The notes beneath the pieces were generated by a model, which did no database searches, was not told the origin of the DNA, and saw nothing but the letters and a program-made list of their open reading frames with translations. Positions 16,945-25,031 of a stretch of DNA of 64,000 bases are shown in pieces; the first letter of the stretch is position 1; each line of letters begins with the position of its first letter. The translations under genes and the position numbers were made by a program. The stretch comes from Actinokineospora pegani (lineage in GTDB: Bacteria; Actinomycetota; Actinomycetes; Mycobacteriales; Pseudonocardiaceae), in contig NZ_WHOL01000068.1 of NCBI RefSeq assembly GCF_009745975.1, forward strand, positions 1 to 64,000. Reading direction: 5' to 3'.

Positions 16945-17894
16945 CCGCCCGCGAACTCGACGCCGCGGGCATCACCGACGCCCCGCTGCGCCAGGCGTAC
17001 CTGCGCTGCCGCGAGCTCAACGCCCGCCACGGCCGCACCTACTTCCTGGCGACCCGGCTGCTGCCCCGCGACCGGCGCCCGGCCGTGCACGCCCTCTACG
17101 GCTTCGCCAGGTGGACCGACGACCTGGTGGACGAGCCCGCCCCCGGCTCGACGGGCGCCGCGGACGACCTGGCCGCCGCGGAGTCCTCGCTCTCGGCTGG
17201 TCTGGCGCAAGGGTGGTCGGACAACCCGGTCGTCGCCGCGGTCGCCGACACCGCCCGGCGGTACCGGCTGGAACCGACCCTGTTCACCGCTTTCCTGCAC
17301 TCGATGCGGATGGACCTGCGCGTGACCGACTACCCGACCAGGACGGCCCTGACCGAGTACGTGTACGGGTCAGCGGAGGTGATCGGCCTGCAGGTGCTCC
17401 CGGTGCTGGGCACGGTGACGCCCCGCGAGGAGGCGGCGCCGCACGCCGCCGCCCTGGGCGAGGCCTTCCAGCTCACCAACTTCCTCCGCGACGTCGGCGA
17501 GGATCTCGACCGCGGCCGGGTGTACCTGCCCGCCGACGAGCTGGCGGCCTCCGGCGTGGACCGCGACCGCCTCCAGTGGTGCCGCGACCGCGGCCGCGCC
17601 GACGACGCCGTGCGCCGCGCCCTGGCCGCCCAGGCGGGGGTGATCCGCGAGGTCTACCGCGTGGCGGAGGAGGGCATCCCCATGCTGCACCCGGTGTCGC
17701 GCCCGTGCGTCGAGACCGCCCTGACGCTCTACGCGGGCATCCTCGACCGCATCGCCGCCCTCGACCACGACGTCTTCGCCACCCGCGCCACCGTCGGCAC
17801 CCCGAGGCGGCTGCGGGTGGCGGGGTCGGCGCTGGCGCGGGCCTGGTGGGCACGCCGCTCCCCCGGGGCGTGCCCGCAGAGCGTCGTCCGCTGA
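16941..17894 (+). CDS. crtB: Phytoene synthase
   Basis: 317 residues from ATG 16941, overlapping the crtI stop. Squalene/phytoene synthase motifs are clear: the first Asp motif in [10 protein letters not shown] (residues about 51-60), the [10 protein letters not shown] helix, and the second motif [22 protein letters not shown]. The enzyme condenses two GGPP to phytoene. With crtE and crtI it forms the backbone of the pathway. The transcript faces a convergent Rieske gene 22 nt downstream. Confidence 0.94.
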   Translation: MTARELDAAGITDAPLRQAYLRCRELNARHGRTYFLATRLLPRDRRPAVHALYGFARWTDDLVDEPAPGSTGAADDLAAAESSLSAGLAQGWSDNPVVAAVADTARRYRLEPTLFTAFLHSMRMDLRVTDYPTRTALTEYVYGSAEVIGLQVLPVLGTVTPREEAAPHAAALGEAFQLTNFLRDVGEDLDRGRVYLPADELAASGVDRDRLQWCRDRGRADDAVRRALAAQAGVIREVYRVAEEGIPMLHPVSRPCVETALTLYAGILDRIAALDHDVFATRATVGTPRRLRVAGSALARAWWARRSPGACPQSVVR

Positions 17895-17916
17895 CAGTCG
17901 TGGTCAGCCCCCGGGG

Positions 17917-18927
17917 TCAGGTCTGGCGCAGGGCGTAGCGGCGCTCGGCGTAGGCGAGGTCGTCGCGCCACAGCCGGGCCGCGCCCCAGCGCATGAGGGG
18001 GCGCAGCAGCGGGGCGATCCTGCCCGCGGTGGCGAAGCCGGGGCGGTCGGAGGTGGCGATGACCGCCTCGGTGACCGCGGTGCGGGCGTGGCCGTCCCGG
18101 CCCGCGGGCAGCGGGGTGGCGTGGGTCTCGACCACGCTGCCCAGTCCCTCCCCCTCGGTGATGCGCATGACCACTGTCCGCGGCTCGGGGCAGTGGAACT
18201 CGGCTCGCACCGGGACTCCCAGGCGGGAGCCGAGGGCGTAGGTCACGTCGACCAGGAACCGGTCGTCGGACTCGTTGACGACGTCCACGGCGGGGGCTTG
18301 CTCGACGGTCAGGCGGGCGAAGGCGTAGGGGTGGAACCAGGAGCCGTGCCAGGGGTCCAGGCGGTTGGCGATGATGTCGTGGGGTTCGCAGGCGCCCGTG
18401 GCCTTGGCGACCGCGGCGATGGCCGCGGCGGGGTCCGGCCGCCGGGGCAGGACCGGGGCGGGCAGCGGTTGCTCACCGCCCAGCTCGTCGAGCCGGACCC
18501 AGGCCAGCACGCCGTCGTCGTGCGCGGGCAGCGGGGACCACCCGGGGCCGCCGTCGCGGCCCAGCGGCAGGCCGTGCCAGCGGCACAGCAGGGTGCCGCA
18601 CTCGACGCGGCCCGCGGCCAGCGGGGCGCCCAGGTGCGGGCAGGCGCCGGGGCCGACCACCAGTCCGCCGCCCGGGTCGCGGAAGGCGACCAGCTCCACC
18701 GGGCCGACGTGGGTCCCGAAGGGACGGTCGGCGCGGATGTCGGCGCTGGCGGCGAGGACGAACCAGTTGCCGGAGGGGCGGGCCGCCGCCCGGGCCGCCG
18801 CGGCGGCGATCACCTCGGGCTTGGCCTCGCGGTAGGTCGGGCGCTGGCGGGACCAGCTCTGGCGGGCCAGGGGGCGCACCGGCGCCGAGTCCGGCCACCG
18901 GGCGCGCAGCGCGTCGAGCAGGGACAT
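17917..18927 (-). CDS. Rieske 2Fe-2S protein (DUF5914-like), carotenoid-associated
   Basis: 336 residues from ATG 18925-18927. A Rieske cluster is seen at Cys96-Pro-His98 and Cys115-Arg-Trp-His118. The C-terminal half contains conserved His (PWHGSWFHPYAF) and a START-like beta-rich domain as in Rieske non-heme iron oxygenases and the actinobacterial DUF5914 family, which is often found beside crtU. The clear 2-His-1-carboxylate pattern of a mononuclear oxygenase is not certain. Inferred: an oxygenase or desaturase acting on a carotenoid end group, for example the 2-hydroxylation that CruG-type glycosylation needs. Confidence 0.8.
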   Translation of the reverse strand: MSLLDALRARWPDSAPVRPLARQSWSRQRPTYREAKPEVIAAAAARAAARPSGNWFVLAASADIRADRPFGTHVGPVELVAFRDPGGGLVVGPGACPHLGAPLAAGRVECGTLLCRWHGLPLGRDGGPGWSPLPAHDDGVLAWVRLDELGGEQPLPAPVLPRRPDPAAAIAAVAKATGACEPHDIIANRLDPWHGSWFHPYAFARLTVEQAPAVDVVNESDDRFLVDVTYALGSRLGVPVRAEFHCPEPRTVVMRITEGEGLGSVVETHATPLPAGRDGHARTAVTEAVIATSDRPGFATAGRIAPLLRPLMRWGAARLWRDDLAYAERRYALRQT

Positions 18928-18944
18928 GGTGTGTCTCTCCTTCC

Positions 18945-19754
18945 TCACTCCGTGGCGTGCACGCTCAACGCGACCCGGTAGCCCACGAGCACGATCGCGT
19001 GCAACAGGTACATCCACAGGGCGAGCGCCACGCCCTCCCCCGCCGTCTGGATACCCCCGAACGGCACCGCCCAGTCGATCGGGATGCTCAGGAACAGCAG
19101 GAAGCCGTGCAGGAACCCGGACACGACCGCGCCCGTGGCGAACCCGCACGCCACCGCTGTCCGCACGGGCAAGGCGGCGGGCGAGTGGACGACGTAGACC
19201 ACGCTCAGGCACGCCGACACCACCAGCCAGTCCACGTGGAAGGTCGCGATCACCCCCCACACCGGGTCGAGGCCCCCGCCCGTGTAGAGCGGGACGACAG
19301 CGGGCGCGGTGGTAAGCAGCAGCACGACGAGGACCGGGCTCAGCGCCAGCAGCGGCAAGAACCCCACGCGGCCCTTCCAGCCCGCCAGCCGCCCCGGGGA
19401 CGCGCCCTCGATCTGGCGCATCGACCGCCGCAGGCCCTCGCCGTAGAACGTGGCGGGCAACAGCGCGACGACCACCAGCCACCACGGCGACCCCAGGGCC
19501 GCGTCGACGAGAGCGCGCAGGCCTTCGCGCCCGTCGTGCTCGTCGGGCAGCGCGTCGACCAGGCCCGCGACCCCGTCGGCGGTGAACTGGTCGGAGGTGA
19601 GCCAGGCCGCCCCGCGCAGGGCGAGCAGCAGCACCGGCACGGCGGCGAGGCAGGCGAAGAAGGTGAGCCCGGCCGTCCACAACGACAGGTCCCGCCCGCG
19701 CAGGGACCGCGCGGTGTGGCGGATGACGCGCCGAGCGCGTGCGGTGGAGATCAC
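18945..19754 (-). CDS. YihY/BrkB-family membrane protein
   Basis: 269 residues from GTG 19752-19754. About six membrane helices, an N-terminal amphipathic start (ARSLRGRDLSLWTAGLTFFACLAAVP) and a central FYGEGLRRSM...FLPLLALSPV region match the YihY (formerly ribonuclease BN) family. It is an inner-membrane protein of unknown role, sometimes suggested to be a transporter. The gene is 17 nt upstream of the Rieske gene, so likely co-transcribed with it. A link to carotenoids is contextual only. Confidence 0.8.
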   Translation of the reverse strand: MISTARARRVIRHTARSLRGRDLSLWTAGLTFFACLAAVPVLLLALRGAAWLTSDQFTADGVAGLVDALPDEHDGREGLRALVDAALGSPWWLVVVALLPATFYGEGLRRSMRQIEGASPGRLAGWKGRVGFLPLLALSPVLVVLLLTTAPAVVPLYTGGGLDPVWGVIATFHVDWLVVSACLSVVYVVHSPAALPVRTAVACGFATGAVVSGFLHGFLLFLSIPIDWAVPFGGIQTAGEGVALALWMYLLHAIVLVGYRVALSVHATE

Positions 19755-19799
19755 GACAGTCCACGTACCGTGTGGTGGACCAGGGAGGAGGTGTCGCGG

Positions 19800-20456
19800 A
19801 TGCGCGGGGAGGACCCGGTCGCGGGCTGGTCCCGCGTGCACGGCACCGATGTGAGCGGCAACACCCTGGTCGTCGGGTGGTTGCGGCTGGTGCACCGCTG
19901 CGCCCGCCCACTGCGGTGGGTCCCCCCGGACGTGCTCTCCGCGCTGGGTGTGGTGTGCGCCTGGTCGGCGGTCGCGGTCGCCGCACCGGGCGGGCGGTGG
20001 CCGTTGCTCGCCGCGGTCCTGGTGGTGCTCACCGGTCTGCTCGACGGGCTGGACGGGGCCGTGGCGCTCGCCACCGGCCGTGGCCGCCCGCTGGGCGCGG
20101 TGGTGGACGCCGTCGCCGACCGGCTCAGCGACCTGGCCTTCGTCGCCGTGCTGCTCGCGCTGGGGGCGGACCCGCTGTGGTGCGCGGTGATCGCGGCGGC
20201 GGTGTTCGTGCTGGAGTACGCCAGGGCCCGGGCCCAGGGCGCCGGGATGGCCGGGGCGGGGGCGGTCACGGTGGCCGAGCGGCCGACGCGCGTGATCGTG
20301 ACCGCCGTGGTCGCCGCGGGCGCGGGGGCGTTCCCCGGCGGCACGCCGGTCATTGGGTGGTCCTGGGCGGCGGTGGGGGTGGTGGTGTGGCTCGTCGTGC
20401 TGGCTGTGGGCCTGGTCCAGTTGTCCCTCGGGATCGCGCGGGCGCTGCGGCCCTGA
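19800..20456 (+). CDS. CDP-alcohol phosphatidyltransferase-family protein
   Basis: 218 residues from ATG 19800. Multiple membrane helices and the family motif spacing DG-x2-A-x-x8-G-x3-D-x3-D are seen in GLDGAVALATGR ... GAVVDAVADR. The usual Arg after the Ala is Leu here. The aspartates coordinate the divalent metals that activate CDP-alcohol. Such enzymes swap CMP for an alcohol to build phospholipid head groups. It is divergent from the YihY gene (45 nt) and its last 107 nt overlap the 3' end of the glycosyltransferase gene on the other strand. The role here is unknown. Confidence 0.85.
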   Translation: MRGEDPVAGWSRVHGTDVSGNTLVVGWLRLVHRCARPLRWVPPDVLSALGVVCAWSAVAVAAPGGRWPLLAAVLVVLTGLLDGLDGAVALATGRGRPLGAVVDAVADRLSDLAFVAVLLALGADPLWCAVIAAAVFVLEYARARAQGAGMAGAGAVTVAERPTRVIVTAVVAAGAGAFPGGTPVIGWSWAAVGVVVWLVVLAVGLVQLSLGIARALRP

Positions 20457-21564
20457 CGGCCCTGACGTCCACCGGGCGGCCTTTCCAGCGCAGGGTGTCC
20501 GCGCGCTTGCCCCGCCAGCTCCGGCCGAGCAGGACGAGCACGGCCGCTGCGGAGGCCGGGTGCGCCCACGCGTCGGGCCACGCGCGACCGCCGGTCCGCC
20601 GGGCGGCGACGACGCGGCTCGCCACGCCCGCCAGGTAGCCCAGCGCGCCCACCCGCGACCCGAACAGGGCGGCGACCGGTGGCAGCAGGTACAGCCAGCT
20701 CAGTGCGGCGCCGAACAGCACCGCGACGAGCGGGGAGCCCGTGGCCGACCACAGGGACTTCCCGTACCCCTCCCGCACCTGGTCCCAGTCCTCGTACATC
20801 CGGCACTCGGCGACCCCGCTCCCGTCGATCACGGCGGTCCGCCCGCCGCTCGACCGGACGCGGCGGGCCAGGGCCATGTCGTCCAGGACGGCGCCGCCCA
20901 CCGACTCGTAGCCCCCGCAGCGCCGCAGCGCCGCGGCGTCGACGACGAGGAACTGGCCGGTGGCGGCGGCCAGCGCGGGCCGCGTCGACCGTTCCGCCAG
21001 CCGCATCGGCAGCGACACCACCAGCGACCACTGCAACAGCGGCTGGACCAGCCGTGGCCCCCACCCGTCGGCGAGCTGGCGCGGGAACGGGCAGACCAGG
21101 TCCAGCCCGGCGGCCCGCAGCGACCACACCGCCGAGGCCACGGCCGTCTCGCCCAGCACCACGTCGGCGTCGACGAACACCAGCACACCGCCCCGGGCCC
21201 GCCGGGCGAGCTGGGCGCAGGCGTGCGGCTTGCCCAGCACGCCCTCGGGCGGCGGTTCCCCGGTCAGCAGGCGGAACCTGGGGTCTGCCCCGCACAGCGC
21301 GCGCACCAGGGCCGCGGTGCCGTCGGTCGACCCGTCGTCGAGGACCAGCACCTCCAGGTCGTCGACGCCGCGCTGGGCCAGCAGCGACCGCAGGGTGGGC
21401 GCCACCCGGTGCGCCTCGTCGCGCAGCGGCAGCAACACCGAGACCCGCTCCGCGCAGGGCGGCGGGTCCACCGGGGCCGAGCGCAGCAAGCGGGCGTTGA
21501 CCACCGAGTGCGCGGCGCCCGCCGCGGCGGTCAGCGCGGCCGCGGCGACCCAGGGAACCCTCAC
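20350..21564 (-). CDS. cruG: Membrane glycosyltransferase family 2, CruG-like carotenoid glycosyltransferase
   Basis: 404 residues from GTG 21562-21564, overlapping the CruF stop (GTGA). A GT-A fold is shown by VSVLLPLRDEAHRV, VLVLDDGSTDGT, GKPHACAQLA and the DxD in VFVDADVVLG, then hydrophobic helices near the C-terminus. CruG is the 2'-O-glycosyltransferase of myxol-type carotenoids and sits beside CruF in many bacteria. The last about 35 residues are Pro/Arg/Thr-rich and come from DNA antisense to the CDP-alcohol transferase gene, so they may not be functional sequence. Sugar and acceptor are inferred. Confidence 0.82.
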   Translation of the reverse strand: MRVPWVAAAALTAAAGAAHSVVNARLLRSAPVDPPPCAERVSVLLPLRDEAHRVAPTLRSLLAQRGVDDLEVLVLDDGSTDGTAALVRALCGADPRFRLLTGEPPPEGVLGKPHACAQLARRARGGVLVFVDADVVLGETAVASAVWSLRAAGLDLVCPFPRQLADGWGPRLVQPLLQWSLVVSLPMRLAERSTRPALAAATGQFLVVDAAALRRCGGYESVGGAVLDDMALARRVRSSGGRTAVIDGSGVAECRMYEDWDQVREGYGKSLWSATGSPLVAVLFGAALSWLYLLPPVAALFGSRVGALGYLAGVASRVVAARRTGGRAWPDAWAHPASAAAVLVLLGRSWRGKRADTLRWKGRPVDVRAVRAAAPARSRGTTGPGPQPARRATPPPPPPPRTTQ

Positions 21565-22361
21565 CGGCGCACCGCTCGGACCAGCGCGACCGCGTACGGC
21601 ACCGCCACGACACCCATCAGCACCCCGCCCACCAGCGCCACCCCCGGACGGCCGAAGAAGAACGCGTGCGCCCACACCGAGGACCCGTAGGTCCACAGGT
21701 ACATCACCGGCGCGGGCCCGGCCCGCAGGTCGGTCCCGGCGTCCACGGGGACCAGGTGGTGCAGCAGCGTGATCATCGCCACAGCCACGAGCAACCACCC
21801 GGCGAAGTTCGTCAGCGGCACACCGTCGACCCCCGGCAGCGCGGGCGCCGGGTGCGCCCACGACCAGTGCCCGGCGTCGACCATCTGCGGATCGAGGAAC
21901 ACGTCCCAGGACGCCAGCGCCCACCCACCCACCACGGCCACGAGCCAGCGACCGCCACCGGCCAGGGCCCGACCCACCAGCAGGGCGGGCCACGCCATCA
22001 TCACCCACGCGAACGGCACCACCAGCGGCACTCCCGCCACCGACCACCCGAGATCGCCCGCGTAGGAGTAGTCGCCGAAGGGGAACCCGGTGTGGCTGCC
22101 CAGGACCTCGACGGCCAGACCCCCGCCCCCGGCGACCGCCAGCAGTGCCAGCACGCCGCGAACGCCCTGCCTGCCCGCGGCGTCCAGCACGGACGCCGCC
22201 GCGAAGGCCAGCACGGTGAGGATGGTCCAGGGGACCCGCTGCCCGGGGTCCGTTTGGGAGTACACGATCTGACACACGACCGAGGTGGCGGCGAACAGCG
22301 CGGCGATCACGGGGAGCACGCGCGTGCGGACCGACCGGTTGGCCCCAGGCGTGGCGAGCAT
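21561..22361 (-). CDS. cruF: Carotenoid 1,2-hydratase-like membrane protein (CruF)
   Basis: 266 residues, ATG 22359-22361. Seven to eight membrane helices with the DUF422 signatures VEVLGSHTGFPFGDYSYAG, GWALASWDVFLDPQM, HWSW and GVPLTNFAGWLL mark the CruF family. CruF adds water across the 1',2' double bond of an acyclic carotenoid psi end. It is translationally coupled to CruG, so hydration and glycosylation probably act on the same end group. The start lies 82 nt from the divergent crtU. Confidence 0.88.
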   Translation of the reverse strand: MLATPGANRSVRTRVLPVIAALFAATSVVCQIVYSQTDPGQRVPWTILTVLAFAAASVLDAAGRQGVRGVLALLAVAGGGGLAVEVLGSHTGFPFGDYSYAGDLGWSVAGVPLVVPFAWVMMAWPALLVGRALAGGGRWLVAVVGGWALASWDVFLDPQMVDAGHWSWAHPAPALPGVDGVPLTNFAGWLLVAVAMITLLHHLVPVDAGTDLRAGPAPVMYLWTYGSSVWAHAFFFGRPGVALVGGVLMGVVAVPYAVALVRAVRR

Positions 22362-22443
22362 GAGGTGAGCCTATGGTGCGCGTGGGGCGTCGGCTGGATG
22401 ACTCGCCATGCACGCCGGGCCGCCCTGGACAACACTTTGCGCC

Positions 22444-24024
22444 ATGTTGCCCCTGTGGTCTCCGTCGGAAGCGCCAGGACGCGACCGGGCCGCCGAGAAG
22501 GTCCCGGCGAGAGCCGGGCGGCCGAACGCCGGTCACCTCGACCGGGTGCCGAGGGTCGCCGTGGTCGGCGGTGGCATCGCCGGGGTCGCCGCGGCGGTCG
22601 GCCTCGCCGAGCGCGGCGTCCAGGTGACCCTGCTCGAGCGCGGGGACGACCTCGGCGGCCGCGTCACCGGGTGGGCGGGCGCCCACGCCGACGGCTCCCC
22701 CGCCACGATGACGCGCGGCTTCCACGCCTTCTTCCGCCAGTACTACAACCTGCGCGCCCTGCTGCGCCGGGTCGACCCGGACCTGCGGATGCTGCGCCCC
22801 ATCGCCGATTACCCCTTGCGGCACAAGAACGGGACGGCGGAGAGCTTCCTCGGCCTGCCACTGCGTCCGCCGTGGAACGTGGCGTCCTTCGTGCTGCGCA
22901 GCGAGTCCTTCACGATGCGGGACCTGACGCGGATGCGGCTGCCCGCGGCGTCGCGGTTGTTCGACGTGGCCGTGCCCGGTGTCTACGAGGCGCTCGACGA
23001 CGTCGACGCCGACACCTTCCTGCGCGACATGGCGTTCCCGGAGGCGGCGCGGCACCTGGCGTTCGAGGTGTTCTCCCGCAGCTTCTTCGCCCGCCCGGAC
23101 GCGTTGTCGGCGGCGGAGTTGGCCACGATGTTCCACATCTACTTCCTCGGTTCCAGCGAGGGCCTGCTCTTCGACGTCCCCGCCGACCCCTACCCCACCT
23201 CCCTCTGGGGCCCGTTCCGCAGGCACCTCACCAGTCTGGGCGTCGAGGTGCGCACCGGGGTCGCGGTGGAGTCGGTGTGCCCCGGCCTCGAACGCCGCCA
23301 CCGGCTCGAGGCCTCGACCGACGTCGCGGACGAGTTCGACGCGGTCGTGCTCGCCTGCGACACCGCCGGGTTGCGCGAGGTGGTCGACCGCTCGGCCGGG
23401 CTCGGCTCAGCGGACTGGCGCGCGGGGGTCGCCAGGGTGCGCACGGCGCCGCCGTTCCTGGTGAGCCGGTTCTGGCTCGACCGCCCGGCCAACCCGGACC
23501 GCGCGGCCTTCCTCGGCACCAGCGGCTACCGCCACCTGGACAACATCAGCGTCCTCGACTCCTTCGAGACCGAGTCCGCCGCGTGGCGCGAGCGCACCGG
23601 TGGCTCGGTCGTCGAACTGCACGCCTACGCCCTGGACCCCGAGCCGGACCTCGACAGCGTCGTGGCCGCCCTGCTCGACGAGGCGCGCAGCGTCTACCCG
23701 GAACTGCGCGGCGCCAAGGCACTCCGGGTCGAGCACGTGCTGCGCGAGGACTGCCCGCTGTTCGCGCCGGGGAGCTTCGCGACCCGCCCGACCGTGGCCA
23801 CACCGGACCCGACGGTGGTGCTGGCGGGCGACCTCGTCCGCGTCGACCTCCCGGTCGCGCTGATGGAACGCGCCGCCACCACCGGTTTCCTCGCCGCCAA
23901 CCACCTCCTCGACGGCTGGGGCGTGCAGGGGCACGACCTGTGGACGGTTCCCAACCGGGGTCGGTCGCGAGTCCTGCGGAGGGGGGCCCGTCAGCCCTCC
24001 GCGCCGCGCAGCAGGCTCGCGTAG
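22444..24024 (+). CDS. crtU: Carotene desaturase/methyltransferase (CrtU type, aromatic end-ring formation)
   Basis: 526 residues from ATG 22444. ATG 22408 or an internal GTG nearer the FAD motif are alternatives. An N-terminal FAD motif (VAVVGGGIAGVAAAVGLAERG) is followed by features typical of actinobacterial CrtU: GFHAFFRQYYNLRALLRR, EVFSRSFFARPD, FHIYFLGSSEGLLFDVP, and a C-terminal AGDLVRVDLPVALMERAATTG. CrtU converts beta rings to aromatic phi rings (isorenieratene pathway). Its natural substrate needs a cyclised end, but no lycopene cyclase is visible here. The last 34 nt overlap the 3' end of the convergent polyketide synthase gene. Confidence 0.88.
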   Translation: MLPLWSPSEAPGRDRAAEKVPARAGRPNAGHLDRVPRVAVVGGGIAGVAAAVGLAERGVQVTLLERGDDLGGRVTGWAGAHADGSPATMTRGFHAFFRQYYNLRALLRRVDPDLRMLRPIADYPLRHKNGTAESFLGLPLRPPWNVASFVLRSESFTMRDLTRMRLPAASRLFDVAVPGVYEALDDVDADTFLRDMAFPEAARHLAFEVFSRSFFARPDALSAAELATMFHIYFLGSSEGLLFDVPADPYPTSLWGPFRRHLTSLGVEVRTGVAVESVCPGLERRHRLEASTDVADEFDAVVLACDTAGLREVVDRSAGLGSADWRAGVARVRTAPPFLVSRFWLDRPANPDRAAFLGTSGYRHLDNISVLDSFETESAAWRERTGGSVVELHAYALDPEPDLDSVVAALLDEARSVYPELRGAKALRVEHVLREDCPLFAPGSFATRPTVATPDPTVVLAGDLVRVDLPVALMERAATTGFLAANHLLDGWGVQGHDLWTVPNRGRSRVLRRGARQPSAPRSRLA

Positions 24025-25031
24025 AGGGTGAGGCCGGGGCCGAAGGCCATGGCCACGACCGGGGCACCCGGGGCCAGCCCCGTGCGGCGCAGCTCGTCGA
24101 GCACCAGCAGGACCGTGGCCGACGAGCAGTTCCCGCGTTCGCGCAGCACGGTGCGGGACGCGTCGAGGGCGTCCGGCGCCAGGCCCAGGGTGTGCGCGAC
24201 GGTGTCGAGGATGCGGGGGCCGCCGGGGTGCACGGCCCAGCCGCCGACGTCGGCGCGGGTCATGCCGTTGCGGGCGAGCAGGTCGTCGACCGCGGGCGCG
24301 ACGTGCCGGGCGAGGACGTCGGGGACGCGCGGCGACAGCTCCATCCGGAAGCCGCGGTCGGTGATGTCCCAGCGCATGTGGTCGGCGGTGCCGGGGGCGG
24401 TGCGGGCGACGACGTCGAGCACCTCGATCCCCTCGCCCGCGGGGCGCAGGACCACCGCGGCCGCGGCGTCGGCGAACAGGGCGTGCGTGATCACCTGGGC
24501 CAGGTCGTCGGTGGCGGGCTGGGCGTGCAGCGAGGTCAGCTCCAGGCACAGCAGGACGGCCGGGTGGCCGCGGGCGGCGACGTAGTCGGCGACCGCCCCC
24601 AGGCCGGGCAGCGCGGCGTAGCAGCCCATGTGCCCGATCACCAGCCGCTGCACGTCCTCGGCCATGCCCAGGTCGGCGGCGAGGTGGATGTCGAGGCCGG
24701 GAGTGGCGTAGCCGGTGCAGGACACCACGGCCAGCAGGCCCACGTCGGCGGCGGGCAGACCCGCCTCGACCAGTGCGGCGGTGACCGCCTCCTTGCCCAG
24801 CGCCGGGGCCTCGAGGCTGTAGCGGCGCATCCGCCGCTCGGTCGACCACTCGGACACGTCCTCGACGAGCGGGTCGGCGACGGCGTGCCGGTGTTCGACG
24901 CCTGCCGCGTGGAACAGCCGCTCGGCCACCCTGGGCTTGGCGAGCTGCGGGGCGAAGTGCCCGTCCCACACCGCTTTCTGGTCGATCCTGCCGGGGAACG
25001 AGGTGCCGAACCCGGCGATCCGCGCGGTCAC
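23991..25031 (-). CDS. Type III polyketide synthase
   Basis: 346 residues from GTG 25029-25031, overlapping the upstream stop (GTGA). The catalytic triad is visible as Cys137 (GHMGCYAALPG), His268 (AVHPGGP) and Asn301 (ERGNCSSATV), with spacing like chalcone synthase, and the C-terminal loop GFGPGLT is kept as AFGPGLTLY. The family extends a CoA starter with malonyl-CoA and cyclises it to pyrones, resorcinols or phloroglucinols. Third gene of a tightly coupled operon with a methyltransferase and an acyl-CoA dehydrogenase. The starter unit cannot be told. Confidence 0.92.
   Translation of the reverse strand: MTARIAGFGTSFPGRIDQKAVWDGHFAPQLAKPRVAERLFHAAGVEHRHAVADPLVEDVSEWSTERRMRRYSLEAPALGKEAVTAALVEAGLPAADVGLLAVVSCTGYATPGLDIHLAADLGMAEDVQRLVIGHMGCYAALPGLGAVADYVAARGHPAVLLCLELTSLHAQPATDDLAQVITHALFADAAAAVVLRPAGEGIEVLDVVARTAPGTADHMRWDITDRGFRMELSPRVPDVLARHVAPAVDDLLARNGMTRADVGGWAVHPGGPRILDTVAHTLGLAPDALDASRTVLRERGNCSSATVLLVLDELRRTGLAPGAPVVAMAFGPGLTLYASLLRGAEG

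Noticed and set aside
14352-24024. A lycopene cyclase hidden among the carotenoid genes
   Set aside because: Neither the YihY-like, CDP-alcohol transferase, DUF4383 nor UbiA products have cyclase motifs, and no pair of small CrtYc/CrtYd-like membrane proteins is present.
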